Shown: positions 18,714 to 28,841 of the stretch, one piece after another | How the letters are laid out: every line of letters starts with the position of its first letter | Numbering within the stretch: position 1 is the stretch's first letter | DNA from: Bacteroidota bacterium | GTDB lineage: Bacteria > Bacteroidota > Ignavibacteria > OLB7 | Reading direction: 5' to 3' | NCBI GenBank assembly: GCA_018266795.1 | Contig: JAFDZV010000004.1 | Span: 257,273-321,272 of the forward strand | DNA: 64,000 nt | Program-made: the position numbers and the translations under genes | Notes under the pieces: model-generated | Told to the model about the DNA's origin: nothing | The model's input: only the letters and a program-made list of their open reading frames with translations | Database searches by the model: none

Positions 18714-21700
18714 ATGCGTAATCGGTATTGGTTCGTGGGAGCGAAAGTGCTCCTGCTAATGGCGATGCTGCTGGTTGCCGCCAGCAGTAGCCAGGCGCAG
18801 GTGTACAAGCGCCTTCCCATCCTGACCCTGGTCAAGGCCTTGAGGGTCGGTACGGACGACGTTACCTCGCAGGACACTCAATATGTGGCCGAAGCGGGGC
18901 CGGGCGAGAAGCGCTACTTCTTGCTCCCGGTTTACATGAACAACACACTGGACTCGATTCCCAATGCAGTAAAGGGAACCGGAGGCGAGCCGATTTACAG
19001 CTTCCGTTTCAAGATCCAGTACAATCGCACCCTTCTGCGCGCCGTTGGCGTTCAGAAGCGTGGTGTCCTTCCTCAGGACACGAACGTCGCGGCAAAGAAC
19101 TTCAATCTGAGCTGGGATATCGACGAGGACAGCACATACAAGCTGCAGACGATCGGCTCGAAGTCAGCCAACGGTGAGCGCATCATGATCACCGGCAGCT
19201 CCTCGCTGCCGCTGCCGCTGCCTCTTCGTTCGGATGCTCCTCCGGGACGTACGGACGATCGTTTCCGTGATACGTCTGTGATCGTGTACGTTCTGTTCGA
19301 GGTAGTCGGGCGCGCGCAGCTTTCGGGCGGCGGCGTTGGCAACCGCGATCAGATGATCATCACGAACGACACGCTGCAGTGGAACGCATATCCGTGCACC
19401 GGCCCCTTCGTGAAGGTGGTTCCGCCGGACATGGTGGCTCGTGGATTCGATCCGAACCCGCGCGCACAGCAGGGCATTGCCCCCACGCCGATCTTCCCGA
19501 TCAGCTATCCGAACAACTACGGTTCGTCGGTGATCGTGATCACACAGCAACCTCGTCTGGAGCTCTTCCCCCCGGGCCAGGTGCAGGTGGTCAACAGCGA
19601 TCCTTCGCGCTACGAGTTGTCGACGCTCATGACGACGACCTACGGCAACAACAACTTCGTCTTCAGGAACCTGCTTCTCCGCAACAGCGTGCCGGGTGCC
19701 ATCCTGCGCAACGTTGAGGTGGCGACCGATCAGCCGTGGCTGCGTGTGGATACGAACGCACCGGCCCAGGTTGGTGCAGGCGGCACGCCTCCGGGCGATC
19801 GCGGCCTCTTCATCCGTGAGGTTCCGAACTCGCAGATCAACCTGAATGTCGTTGTCAACCCGGCACTTCTGCCGACGCTTGACGGAAATGGATATCCGAC
19901 ACCGGGTCTCTATACCGGCTATGTGACGCTCCGCTCGCCGGAAGCATCCAACAGCGCCGTGAAGCTGAAGGTGACCATCATCGTCTTCCGCAATCCGCTG
20001 GAGCCGAGCCTGAACTCCGGCACCGAGCCGGTCAATTCGCATGGCATTCAGCTTCTGGTGCGGAACTCCGCTCCGTCGCCGGACACCACGTTCCTGACGT
20101 TCGGTACCGGCATCGGTGCACGTGATAGTGTTGACCTGCTCTTCGGTGAGGCACAGGCCGGAACGCCGCCCGTACCGGGCACGTTCTACGCCCGCTTCTT
20201 CCCGGCTGTCTACGACAGTGCCAATCCGCCGTTCAACGGCATGGTTGATATCCGTGGCGTGACGCCGCATACAACCAATGGCGAGTCGAGCATCGACATC
20301 CGCAACTTCAAGAGCAATACGACCCTGGTCTACTGCGTGAAGTTCAGCGCGGGTGCACCGCAGAACTATCCGCTGATCGTCGAATACGATACCCGTGACT
20401 TCCCGAACGGAGCACAGATCTTCGTACGCGACAACATCAACGGCCGGTTCTTCAGCACCAACCTGCGCAACTCCACCTCGCTTGGTGGTACGCGCCGGTA
20501 TTTCACGATCCAGGACCCGAACATCACGGGCTTCTGCCTCGAGTACACGCTTCCTTCGATCGTACAGTTCCCGGAGATCGGTACGGGATGGAACTTCGTC
20601 TCGCTGCCGGTGCTTCCGTCTGATGCACGTTCCTCCGTTGTGTTCCCGAACATCTCTTCGGCGAAGCCGGCGCGCTTCTCCCAGAACCAGTATCAGTTCG
20701 ATGATACGGTTCAGGTGGGTATCGGCTACTTCGTGAAGTACGGTCCGCTGCTCGACAAGACGGTGGCCGGTACGCGGGTTACGCGGATTCACGAGCTGAC
20801 CACGCCGTTCGTGGTTCGTCTGTACAAGGGTTGGAACACCGTCGGCGGCCTCTCGGTTCCGACGATCATCGACTCGATCTCCTTCGGTCCGATCGGAGCG
20901 CTTGCCACTCCGAATCGTACCGGTGAGGTATACCGCTACGTTACCGATCGCGGTTACGAGCAGGCGTCACTCATCGTGCCTGGATATGGCTACTGGATCA
21001 AGGTGGACAACGACGGCTACTACCGTCTGAGCGCACCGCCAAGCCAGCTTTCCGGTGGCAAGACGATCGCGGCTGACGATCCGTACAAGGCGCTCAACCG
21101 CCTGAGCATCAACGACGATGCGCAAAAGGTTGGCACGTTGTACTTCGGCCAGACGACATCGAGCATCGACAATGCACGGTTCGAGCTTCCGCCGACTCCG
21201 GCCAGCGAGATGTTCGACGTCCGCTTCGACAACAACGGCTTCGTGAGCGCATCGAAGGATGTGAAGGCGGCACGTGTTGTCAACATGCAGGGCGTCCAGT
21301 ATCCGGTGGTGTTGTCGGTGCAGACTCCTGATGCCGACTACGTCGTGAGCGACGCGGTTACGGGTCAGGTGCTCGGCACCTTCCATGCCGGCCAGTTCAA
21401 CACCATTACGATCTCGAACCCGCTGACGAAGTCGGTTCGCATCGAGGGTGTCGAATCCACCGAGATGAGCCTTGGTTCGGCCTTCCCGAACCCGGCAAGC
21501 ACGAAGTTCAGCTTCGACATCAATGTCCCGAGCGAGCAGAATGTGAGCGTTGCTCTCTACAGCCCGCTTGGAGTTGAGGTTGCACGTCTGTTCAACGGCG
21601 TTGCCAAGGGGAAGCAGACGGTCGAGTTCTCGACCAACGGTCTGCCGGCTGGTGTGTACTACTACAAGATGACGACCGAGGGCTTCTCGCAGGTCCGCCA

Positions 21701-21719
21701 GGTTGTGATCTCGAAGTAA
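18714..21719 (+). CDS. Large secreted T9SS protein
   Basis: A 1001-residue exported protein starting 26 nt after the previous stop, with AAAGGAG upstream of its ATG. The signal peptide ends near residue 29 (SSQAQ). The body is beta-rich, with a repeated 'magnificent domain'-like stretch GWNFVSLPV (about residue 625) and YKGWNTVGGLSVP (about residue 705), common in Bacteroidota cell-surface proteins. The C-terminus (AFPNPASTKFSFDINVP, LPAGVYYYKM) is a type A Por sorting domain. It is likely the last member of the 15.3-21.7 kb transcript, which ends at a strong T-tailed hairpin. Confidence 0.8.
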   Translation: MRNRYWFVGAKVLLLMAMLLVAASSSQAQVYKRLPILTLVKALRVGTDDVTSQDTQYVAEAGPGEKRYFLLPVYMNNTLDSIPNAVKGTGGEPIYSFRFKIQYNRTLLRAVGVQKRGVLPQDTNVAAKNFNLSWDIDEDSTYKLQTIGSKSANGERIMITGSSSLPLPLPLRSDAPPGRTDDRFRDTSVIVYVLFEVVGRAQLSGGGVGNRDQMIITNDTLQWNAYPCTGPFVKVVPPDMVARGFDPNPRAQQGIAPTPIFPISYPNNYGSSVIVITQQPRLELFPPGQVQVVNSDPSRYELSTLMTTTYGNNNFVFRNLLLRNSVPGAILRNVEVATDQPWLRVDTNAPAQVGAGGTPPGDRGLFIREVPNSQINLNVVVNPALLPTLDGNGYPTPGLYTGYVTLRSPEASNSAVKLKVTIIVFRNPLEPSLNSGTEPVNSHGIQLLVRNSAPSPDTTFLTFGTGIGARDSVDLLFGEAQAGTPPVPGTFYARFFPAVYDSANPPFNGMVDIRGVTPHTTNGESSIDIRNFKSNTTLVYCVKFSAGAPQNYPLIVEYDTRDFPNGAQIFVRDNINGRFFSTNLRNSTSLGGTRRYFTIQDPNITGFCLEYTLPSIVQFPEIGTGWNFVSLPVLPSDARSSVVFPNISSAKPARFSQNQYQFDDTVQVGIGYFVKYGPLLDKTVAGTRVTRIHELTTPFVVRLYKGWNTVGGLSVPTIIDSISFGPIGALATPNRTGEVYRYVTDRGYEQASLIVPGYGYWIKVDNDGYYRLSAPPSQLSGGKTIAADDPYKALNRLSINDDAQKVGTLYFGQTTSSIDNARFELPPTPASEMFDVRFDNNGFVSASKDVKAARVVNMQGVQYPVVLSVQTPDADYVVSDAVTGQVLGTFHAGQFNTITISNPLTKSVRIEGVESTEMSLGSAFPNPASTKFSFDINVPSEQNVSVALYSPLGVEVARLFNGVAKGKQTVEFSTNGLPAGVYYYKMTTEGFSQVRQVVISK

Positions 21720-21749
21720 TCGAGAGTACACAGGTCATTGAATCGAATA

Positions 21750-21788
21750 CGATGGGCGGGCTCTGCGAAGAGCCTGCCCATCGCTTTT
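21750..21788 (+). terminator. Rho-independent terminator closing the secreted-protein run
   Basis: A 14-bp stem with one G-T pair (21750-21763 with 21770-21783), 6-nt loop, then CTTTT. Confidence 0.8.
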
Positions 21789-21870
21789 CGAGCGAGGCTG
21801 AAACGGTGTGAATGCAAGGGTGCGAACAGAGAGTGGTCACGATGCTCACATATTCGAGGTACATACGCAC

Positions 21871-22704
21871 ATGATTCGTCAGGCTCTATCCACTGTGGCG
21901 GTGATGGTGCTCGCGATCGCTCCGGCGATTGCACAGCCCAAGGTGCAGGTGATCGACGGCATTCAATTCAAGACCGATGTCGAGGCGGACGGTACGCAGT
22001 CGCTGACGTTCGGGTTCGGATCGGACTATACGGACAGCACGGATTTCGACAAGGGGGAACAGATCCTCCCTCCCTTCTTTCCACCGGACGGCTTCTACAC
22101 CTACTTCGGGATCAAGGATGCCACCGGAGGCGAGGACTTCGGGACGAAGGATATTCGCGGCGTACCGGACTCCGTGAAGTCCGATACGGTGAACTACTTC
22201 TCGCAGCAATACATCATCCACATCCAGCGATACGCTGGGCAGAATGTCTCCATCGTCTATCCGTTCCCTCCATTGCGCGGGATCGACTCTCTCGTGTTCG
22301 AGAGCACTCAGGCCGGTGCGGACTTCCACACTACGTTCACGGATCGTGGGTCCGTCCTGATTCCCAATCCGAACATCAGGACGCTGCGGATGACGGTATA
22401 CTACAACTACAATCGTGCTGCCGCGGTACCGGTTACGCGTGCCGATGCACCTGCGCAGCTTGCGATCGCTCCCAATCCGCTTCGCTCCGGAAGCGAACTG
22501 CATCTTGCAGGTGCCTTCCCAGCCGGCTCGCGCGTGATGGTGCACGATCAATTCGGCAGCCTGGTTTCACAGAGCGATCTGGCCGAAGGCTCGGATGGCG
22601 TGCGGGTAAGCATGGCAGGGCTTCCTTCCGGCGCATACAATGTGCGGGTGCTCGGGCAGGGCAACGAGGTGATCGGCCAGGGACGGGTTCTGCTTGTGCG
22701 ATAA
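21871..22704 (+). CDS. Secreted protein with T9SS sorting domain
   Basis: A 277-residue exported protein. ATG at 21871 starts directly at a signal peptide ending near residue 21 (PAIAQ). Residues of about 22-195 form an unassigned beta-rich domain. The last 80 residues (IAPNPLRSGSELHLAG, LPSGAYNVRVLGQGNE) are a type A Por sorting domain ending LLVR. It has its own terminator on each side, so it is probably a single-gene unit. The function is unknown. Confidence 0.75.
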   Translation: MIRQALSTVAVMVLAIAPAIAQPKVQVIDGIQFKTDVEADGTQSLTFGFGSDYTDSTDFDKGEQILPPFFPPDGFYTYFGIKDATGGEDFGTKDIRGVPDSVKSDTVNYFSQQYIIHIQRYAGQNVSIVYPFPPLRGIDSLVFESTQAGADFHTTFTDRGSVLIPNPNIRTLRMTVYYNYNRAAAVPVTRADAPAQLAIAPNPLRSGSELHLAGAFPAGSRVMVHDQFGSLVSQSDLAEGSDGVRVSMAGLPSGAYNVRVLGQGNEVIGQGRVLLVR

Positions 22705-22736
22705 GTATTCACAGCCGATTGAACGATACGCATGGA

Positions 22737-22773
22737 GGCGGGCGCGGTCATGGAGATCATGATTGTGCCCGTC
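22737..22773 (+). terminator. Wobble-rich hairpin terminator
   Basis: Arms 22737-22752 and 22758-22773 pair over 16 positions with four G-U pairs that only work in the plus-strand RNA, supporting a real transcript-level terminator for the preceding gene. Confidence 0.6.
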
Positions 22774-23189
22774 GTCGTTGTTGGCTACAGCTTATACGTC
22801 CGGATATTGCCGTGCCGCGCCATCGAGCCGGACCTGCCGGCTCTCCCGCCGTTCTGACGCTGTCGCCCGATGGTGAGGAGAAAAATTGGGAGGCCGTCCC
22901 GTTGCCGATTCCCAGGGGTGCGTTGCTATGCCGCACGTCGTTTCGTGTATCCGCCCGGAGTAAAGCGTTCGGTCTTGCGGCAGATGCGTTACACTGCTAT
23001 GATGCCGTGTCAGCAGCAGCGCGATTCGGGTGTTCAATAGTCCGAACCCGCTCAGGAGTATCATCGGCACGCTGGGCCGATCCTCGGCGTGTGAGCCTCC
23101 GAAAATCGGACGCTCCGTTGTTCGTCAACAACGGGAACCGTACGTCATGATACACGCTTCCCTCCCGATAGTCCACGAGTAGCACCGTT
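22774..23189. other. Intergenic region upstream of the TonB receptor
   Basis: About 415 nt without a supported gene. No tRNA or clear riboswitch was recognised. It presumably holds the promoter and 5' UTR of the receptor gene. Confidence 0.35.
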
Positions 23190-25823
23190 GTGAATCATAT
23201 CCCCTGGAGTCGGCTCCGCCGATCGCTTCTCACGATCTCCCTGCCTGCACTCGTTTCTGCAATCCTGTCCGTTACGATGAGCAGCACGGTGCATGCTCAG
23301 AACGGTGCGGTGGAGGGGAGCGTTCGCGATGACCATGGCGAGGCGCTTGTTGGCGTTACGGTGCAGATCGACGAAACCCGTCTCGGCGCCGTCACGCGGA
23401 AGGATGGCAGCTTCCTTATCGAGAACGTGCCTGCCGGCGATCGCACGCTCGTTGCACGCGCCGTCGGCTACGAGATGGTCCGTACGCGCGTCCCGATCCG
23501 CGCCGGCGATCGCACGCACGCGGATGTGGTGCTGAAGGAGTCCGCCGTGAAGATGCAGGGAGTTGAAGTACGCGCCGAAGGGAAGCGGCAGCTGCAGAGC
23601 GACACGCGAACCAGCGTTACGAAGATCGATCCGCGCGATGCCAAGTATCTCCCCGGTGCAGGTGAGGACGTGATGCGTTCGCTCCGCTCGCTTCCCGGCG
23701 TTGTGGCGCCGAACGATTTCAGCTCGCAGCTCGTTGTGCGCGGTTCGGGGCCGGATCAGAATCTGATCGTGATCGACGACATCGAAGTGTTCAACCCGTA
23801 CCGGCTGTACGGATTCGTCTCGATGTTCAATCCGGAGACGGTCTCCGATATCACGCTCCTGACCGGAGGCTTCCCGGCCAAGTACGGCGACCGGCTTTCC
23901 GCCGTGCTGGATGTCACGAACCGCGAGGGTGGAGGGAAGGGAAAGCTGGTGACCGGGAAGCTGAATGCCTCCATGACCAATGCGAATCTGGTGCTGGAGG
24001 GAGAGTTGCCGTCCGCCTTGAACGGTGGCTGGCTTCTCTCCGGACGCCGCACCTACTACGATCTGATTCTGGGGCCGGTGGCACGCTCCGCAAAGCTGGT
24101 TGATGGCGATGTTGCCTTCCCCAACTTTCGCGACCTGCAGTTCAAAGCGGTGCTGAGCCCATGGCCCACGAGCAGTTTCGTGCTCGACGGCATCACCAGC
24201 CGCGACGCCACCGAGCTGATATCGGGGTCGGAGCGGACAAGCGTGGACTCCTTCAGCATCAACGATCGTTCCACCAACTCGCTTGCGGGCCTGTCGTGGC
24301 GCTATACGCCGAACACGAATATCCTCTCGAAGACAACCGGAAGCTGGTACGAGAACACCGGCGAGACGGAGTTCGGAGGAGAGGGGGGAAGCCGGCTTCT
24401 GTATGGCGACGCCTCGCGTGATTCCGTGGGAGCGATGATACGCGCGCTGCCGCAGGCGGTGCAGGATTCCCTCAGGAAGCTCGGCATCACCGCGGAGAAC
24501 CCGCCTGCGCTCGGCATCAGCGACGGCAATGCCGGATTCTCCTTCAGGAAGTTCACGCTGCGCAACGAGACCAGCATCAGGAGCGGCGCGCATCTGTTCG
24601 AGTTCGGCGCAACGCTGGACGAGATACACACGGCGATCACCTTCAAGTCCACGCCGGACTCGCTGCTGAAGGCGATCCGTCTCGCAACGCGGCGCGTTGC
24701 CGTGCCGGACAGCATCGTATCCTCCATCGACTACTACCGAACCAATGCCTTCGCGCAGGACAAGATCAACTTCTCCGATCGGTTCTATCTGCAGGCCGGG
24801 CTGCGGTTCGACTACTACCGGCTGATCGATCGGTCCTATCTCGCGCCCAGGCTCAGCGCATCGTACGCGATCGATCCGTTGACCACGGTTCGCGGGGCGT
24901 TCGGCATCTACTATCAATCGCCCGGCTACGAGAAGCTGCTGGATCGCGCCACGTACTTCGATCTCACGTCGCCGGCTGTTGCGGACTTGAAGGCGGAGCG
25001 GGCCACGCACTACGTGCTCGGCATCGAGCGGATACTCACGGAGGACTGGCAGGTGCGGGTGGAGGGATACTACAAGGACTTTGCCGATCTGATCGTGCAG
25101 CAGAAGCTGACCGGTGTGAAATACGTCAGCACTCCGAAGTCCGGAGAGAGCGTACGCTATCCTTCCGGATGGACCGATCCCGTAGCCGTTGCCGGCGACT
25201 CGCTGACGCCGATCCCCGTGAACGACGCGACGGGGGCCGCATACGGTGTGGAGGTACTTCTACAGAAGATCGGCACGCCCGGTACGTCCAGGTGGAGCGG
25301 CTGGCTGGGATACACGCTGTCGTTTGCAAACCGATATCGCGATGGGATTACGTTCCCGTTCGACTACGACCAGCGGCATACGGTGAACCTGGTGATGAAC
25401 TACCGGGTGAACGACTGGCTGGAGCTGGGTTCCAACTTCCAGTTCGGCAGCGGATTCCCGTATACACCACCGGTTGGTTTCTATCCGGTGGTTGTCATGA
25501 ACACCGATTCAACCGGCGTAAAGAAACCCGCCATCGCCACGAACGTGTTCGGTGAGACGCTCTTCACGATCGATCGCGGCGGGGTAGCCAACATCAACTC
25601 CGCACGGCTGCCGGCCTATCACCGTCTGGACGTGCGGGCAACGTGGTATGCCGATTGGTGGGATCTCAAATGGTCCATCTATCTGGACGTCATCAACATC
25701 TACAATCACAAGAACATCCTCTCGCGCAGCTATACGGTGGACAAGACTTCGGGAACTCTCGTGGAGCACGATGTCGGGATGCTCCCGATTCTTCCCACAC
25801 TGGGGCTCAGCGTGGCCTTCTGA
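23190..25823 (+). CDS. TonB-dependent outer-membrane receptor with carboxypeptidase-regulatory N-domain
   Basis: An 877-residue outer-membrane receptor starting at GTG. The signal peptide ends near residue 35 (TVHAQ). Residues of about 38-120 form a CarboxypepD_reg-like domain (GSVRDDHGEALVGVTVQIDE). Residues of about 145-250 are the plug (DVMRSLRSLPGV, SQLVVRGSGPDQNLIVIDDI). The rest is a barrel ending in Phe (GLSVAF), the usual outer-membrane insertion signal. Such receptors import siderophores, vitamins or oligomers with energy from TonB-ExbBD. The substrate is not evident, and no SusD partner is present. A TlpA-like thioredoxin gene follows. Confidence 0.88.
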   Translation: MNHIPWSRLRRSLLTISLPALVSAILSVTMSSTVHAQNGAVEGSVRDDHGEALVGVTVQIDETRLGAVTRKDGSFLIENVPAGDRTLVARAVGYEMVRTRVPIRAGDRTHADVVLKESAVKMQGVEVRAEGKRQLQSDTRTSVTKIDPRDAKYLPGAGEDVMRSLRSLPGVVAPNDFSSQLVVRGSGPDQNLIVIDDIEVFNPYRLYGFVSMFNPETVSDITLLTGGFPAKYGDRLSAVLDVTNREGGGKGKLVTGKLNASMTNANLVLEGELPSALNGGWLLSGRRTYYDLILGPVARSAKLVDGDVAFPNFRDLQFKAVLSPWPTSSFVLDGITSRDATELISGSERTSVDSFSINDRSTNSLAGLSWRYTPNTNILSKTTGSWYENTGETEFGGEGGSRLLYGDASRDSVGAMIRALPQAVQDSLRKLGITAENPPALGISDGNAGFSFRKFTLRNETSIRSGAHLFEFGATLDEIHTAITFKSTPDSLLKAIRLATRRVAVPDSIVSSIDYYRTNAFAQDKINFSDRFYLQAGLRFDYYRLIDRSYLAPRLSASYAIDPLTTVRGAFGIYYQSPGYEKLLDRATYFDLTSPAVADLKAERATHYVLGIERILTEDWQVRVEGYYKDFADLIVQQKLTGVKYVSTPKSGESVRYPSGWTDPVAVAGDSLTPIPVNDATGAAYGVEVLLQKIGTPGTSRWSGWLGYTLSFANRYRDGITFPFDYDQRHTVNLVMNYRVNDWLELGSNFQFGSGFPYTPPVGFYPVVVMNTDSTGVKKPAIATNVFGETLFTIDRGGVANINSARLPAYHRLDVRATWYADWWDLKWSIYLDVINIYNHKNILSRSYTVDKTSGTLVEHDVGMLPILPTLGLSVAF

Positions 25824-25881
25824 CGGACATTGTGTATCTCCGGCGGCGTGGGTATTCTTGTAGTCCCGCAGGCGCGGTTAA

Positions 25882-25955
25882 ACCCATTGTATGCCGCCAT
25901 GAACTAAGAGTTCCCGGCAGCAGCCAGCCTCCCGGGCAGGCGAACCCGGGGAGCG
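25882..25955 (+). terminator. Two structured hairpins between the TonB receptor and the thioredoxin gene
   Basis: First hairpin: TGCCG/CGGCA enclosing GAACT-AAG-AGTTC (about 25892-25920). Second: CTCCCGGG paired with CCCGGGGAG (about 25929-25954). They could be a tandem terminator or the 5' leader of the thioredoxin gene. They match no riboswitch consensus I recognise. Confidence 0.45.
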
Positions 25956-26029
25956 GGCCAGGGGCGAACCGGAACGGTATGCCGCCCCGGCATCCGTCTC
26001 CTATTGCACGATCTTCAACAGGTACCGAT

Positions 26030-26536
26030 ATGCGCATACGAAACACATTCCTGATTGCATCTCTTCTTCTGGTGCTCGCGGCGCTCCAGGTGCAGGCGCA
26101 GAAACTCTCCTCACTTACAACGCAGCTTACGTCGGTCACTGGAGACCAGACCACCGTTGCAGCGCTCGGAGCGGGGCGCGTCACGGTTGTGAGCTTCTGG
26201 GCGACCTGGTGCAAGCCCTGCAAGGAGGAGATGAAGGCGATGCAGCCGATCTTCGAGAAGTTGAAGGACAAGATTACCTACGTTGCCATCTCCATCGACA
26301 ACACGAAGACGATGGCCAAGGTGGCGCCCTACATCAAGTCGCAGGGCTATACGTTCAATGTCCTGTTGGATCCGAACAGCGAGTTCTTCAACGCGGTAAA
26401 CGGCACCAACGTGCCGTACACGCTGGTGTTCAACGCAGACGGCTCGCTGCATTCCAAGCACGATGGCTACTTCGAGGGGGACGCCACGAAGCTGGAAGAG
26501 GAATTGAAGACCATGATCGGCTCCGGCGGACAGTAA
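26030..26536 (+). CDS. TlpA-like thioredoxin-fold protein, exported
   Basis: A 168-residue periplasmic thiol-disulfide protein. ATG at 26030 opens a signal peptide ending near residue 24 (QVQAQ). The thioredoxin fold shows the active site FWATWCKPCKEEM (CKPC, about residues 63-66), VAISIDNTKT, and the cis-Pro segment NVPYTLVFNADG. TlpA/ResA-type proteins reduce disulfides in the envelope, for instance for cytochrome c maturation. The neighbours (TonB receptor, Omp28) do not define its client. An in-frame upstream extension exists, but the signal peptide fixes this start. Confidence 0.88.
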   Translation: MRIRNTFLIASLLLVLAALQVQAQKLSSLTTQLTSVTGDQTTVAALGAGRVTVVSFWATWCKPCKEEMKAMQPIFEKLKDKITYVAISIDNTKTMAKVAPYIKSQGYTFNVLLDPNSEFFNAVNGTNVPYTLVFNADGSLHSKHDGYFEGDATKLEEELKTMIGSGGQ

Positions 26537-26662
26537 TTGCTCCTGCCGGCGTACCGTGCCCGGCTGTTGAAGTCTCGAACTGCACACGATGCGGCGATCG
26601 TTGCAGCAGGTGCGTTGTCCCGGTGCCTGCGCAGGAATAACGCCTCATCCTCTACCCGGTCG

Positions 26663-26693
26663 GCGCCGGAATGCGGTCTCCGTATTCCGGCGC
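26663..26693 (+). terminator. Hairpin downstream of the TlpA-like gene
   Basis: Stem GCGCCGGAAT/ATTCCGGCGC (26663-26672, 26684-26693) extended by an inner CGG/CCG. No T-run. The rest of the 344-nt gap 26537-26880 shows no gene. Confidence 0.5.
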
Positions 26694-26880
26694 TCTGCGT
26701 TCGGACCAATACGATATGTCCCTGCGCCGCACGATGGTGGTAGGGGGCATTCTTGTTATTTTGCTCACCGCTTTTCGGAACACAGACCCCGCAAGCAACA
26801 GCAACTCCTATCGAACCCTTGTTGCGCCAGATGCCTACAGGCCTCGTTGCGCCGATCGGTAGGGACTTCACACAAATTTC

Positions 26881-28596
26881 TTGAACAACGTGCGCCGACT
26901 TCCCTCGACTCAGCGCTTCATGTGGCTGCCAACGCTCACAGCGCTTCTGATGATCCCGTTTGCGACGGTACACGCGCAGCAGGGTATCGACTACTCTATC
27001 TCCAACGAGTTCCGGTATGGTACCGGTGAGCGTTACGAGCAGGAAGTGCCGATCGGGAAGGAGTATCTGGAGAACATGTTCAACACTCGCGTCTACGCAG
27101 GTGACTTCACGCTGGGATTCCGGCTGGAGGTGGACAAGCCTCGCGAGTACGGACGCGATACACTGGGTCTGAAGGAATATTTCGGCGAGTTCCAACGGGA
27201 CAACCTTCGCGTTCGCGGCGGCATGTTCTACAACCTCCTGGGCCGCGGTCTTCTGATGAACACGTTCGAAAGCCGGCCCTTGGGATTCGATACCGAGACC
27301 GAGGGGGTCAAGGTCGACTACAAGAGTCAGGATGTCAGCGCGCAGGCGTTCGGCGGCATCATGAACTACACGGACATCCTCACCTTCACGCGCACGGAAC
27401 AATATCTGCTGCGCGGAATTTCAGGCGAGGTGCATCCGCTCAAGGAGATCGGCGTTGGCGGATCGGTGATGACAGCGAGCGGCCGCAAAACGCCGAGCGG
27501 CTTTACCCGTCCGTTCGACGCCTACATGCGCGAGGCATATCTCGATGCGAACTACTCCGGCCTGCGCGCCTATCTGAACTATGCCGACAAGCGCACCCAG
27601 CTGGACAGCGCCGATCGTGCCCGCACCACGTCACTTCGTTACGGCTACGCCACATACGGCCTGCTTGGATACAGCAACTCCGACGTGGGCATTACCGCGG
27701 AGTACAAGAACTACCGCTACGATCTGATTGAGCCGAACGAACAGAACGCAAGCGGACGTGCAACGCGTGCGCTTCCGTTTCAGAACGGCCCCACGCTGAT
27801 TCTGGAGCACGACAAGACATTGCTCGCCCGCAATCCGCATGCGATCGACTTCAGCGACGAGCTTGGCTTCCAGCTCGAGACGCTTCTCTATCCGAAGGAT
27901 GGGCTTACCGTCACGCTGATCGCGAACGGCGGAAGCCGCCACAATGCATGGCAGGCAAAGCTGGTGAAGGATTCCACGGGTGTGGACAAGACCGTGTACG
28001 AGCGGATCAATGCGGCACCGCTCTCGTTCCCGGAGCTGAAGGATATCCGGTACTCTCCGTTCTGGGAAGTGTTCGCCCACGGCGAGTACGAGCTGAGCGA
28101 TCGCCAGACGTTCGCGATCGGCATTCAGCGCAAGGACAACATCCTCTACGGCGAGGGGAATGGTGATGTGGCGCCGTCGTCGGAGACGTACAAGGCCTCT
28201 ACGGTGATGCTGGAGTCGATCTCCTCCGTGGGGCAGTCGGACAATCTTCACGCCATTCTCGAGCTGCAGCAGGTGTACGACTCGAAGAAGGCGCTTCCCG
28301 CCACGGACTCCACCGCCGAGTTCGATGGGAAGTACAAGAATGTGCTTCTGACGCTGGAGTACACGCACTCGCCGCGCTGGGCCGTGAACGGACGGTTGGA
28401 ATGGACCACCACCGATCACGAACAGGGCGGGCGCCGTCTGTGGCCGGTGCTTGGCGCGACGTATCGCATCGGGAATTCGCATACCGTGGGCCTTCAGTAT
28501 GGCGCGGAGCGCGGGGGCGTTGTCTGCACCGGCGGCGTCTGCCGCCTGATCAATCCATTCAACGGCGTTCGTCTCACCGTGACGAGCAAGCTGTAG
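26881..28596 (+). CDS. DUF6029-type outer-membrane beta-barrel protein
   Basis: A 571-residue protein with a signal peptide ending TVHAQ. The body has alternating aromatic/polar strands and the motif GRGLLMNTFESRPLGFDTET, characteristic of DUF6029-like Bacteroidota proteins; the C-terminus is beta-rich. It is probably an outer-membrane porin-like barrel of unknown substrate. The start is uncertain: TTG at 26881, GTG at 26890 and ATG at 26920 are all in frame. The upstream ones supply the basic residues a signal peptide needs. A very strong hairpin follows the gene. Confidence 0.7.
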   Translation: MNNVRRLPSTQRFMWLPTLTALLMIPFATVHAQQGIDYSISNEFRYGTGERYEQEVPIGKEYLENMFNTRVYAGDFTLGFRLEVDKPREYGRDTLGLKEYFGEFQRDNLRVRGGMFYNLLGRGLLMNTFESRPLGFDTETEGVKVDYKSQDVSAQAFGGIMNYTDILTFTRTEQYLLRGISGEVHPLKEIGVGGSVMTASGRKTPSGFTRPFDAYMREAYLDANYSGLRAYLNYADKRTQLDSADRARTTSLRYGYATYGLLGYSNSDVGITAEYKNYRYDLIEPNEQNASGRATRALPFQNGPTLILEHDKTLLARNPHAIDFSDELGFQLETLLYPKDGLTVTLIANGGSRHNAWQAKLVKDSTGVDKTVYERINAAPLSFPELKDIRYSPFWEVFAHGEYELSDRQTFAIGIQRKDNILYGEGNGDVAPSSETYKASTVMLESISSVGQSDNLHAILELQQVYDSKKALPATDSTAEFDGKYKNVLLTLEYTHSPRWAVNGRLEWTTTDHEQGGRRLWPVLGATYRIGNSHTVGLQYGAERGGVVCTGGVCRLINPFNGVRLTVTSKL

Positions 28597-28676
28597 CGCA
28601 GGCGCTGCAGCACGGGCGCCGTGCGCCTGCCGGGTTGGTCGCGGGCTTCCGGTGTACCGTATTCTGAATGATGCCG

Positions 28677-28716
28677 CAATGGGCCGATGCCTTCGAATGA
28701 AGGCATCGGCCCATTG
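28677..28716 (+). terminator. Long perfect hairpin terminator
   Basis: An 18-bp perfect stem with a GAAT loop (28677-28694 paired with 28699-28716), followed by TTGTTG. It closes the DUF6029 gene. Confidence 0.75.
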
Positions 28717-28841
28717 TTGTTGATGGAGGATCCGGTTCCCGTTAATCCCGGGCGTGTCGGATGGGTCTTCAGGGGCATACGCTTCTCGAGTGCGCGGCCT
28801 GAGCCGCGAAGTCCTGAACAATCAAGCACGACAGGTGTACC

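Noticed and set aside
25901-25918. Third copy of the GAGTTCCC inverted-repeat end
   Set aside because: Here the word is the arm of a local GAACT/AGTTC hairpin and lacks the AAAACnGG part.
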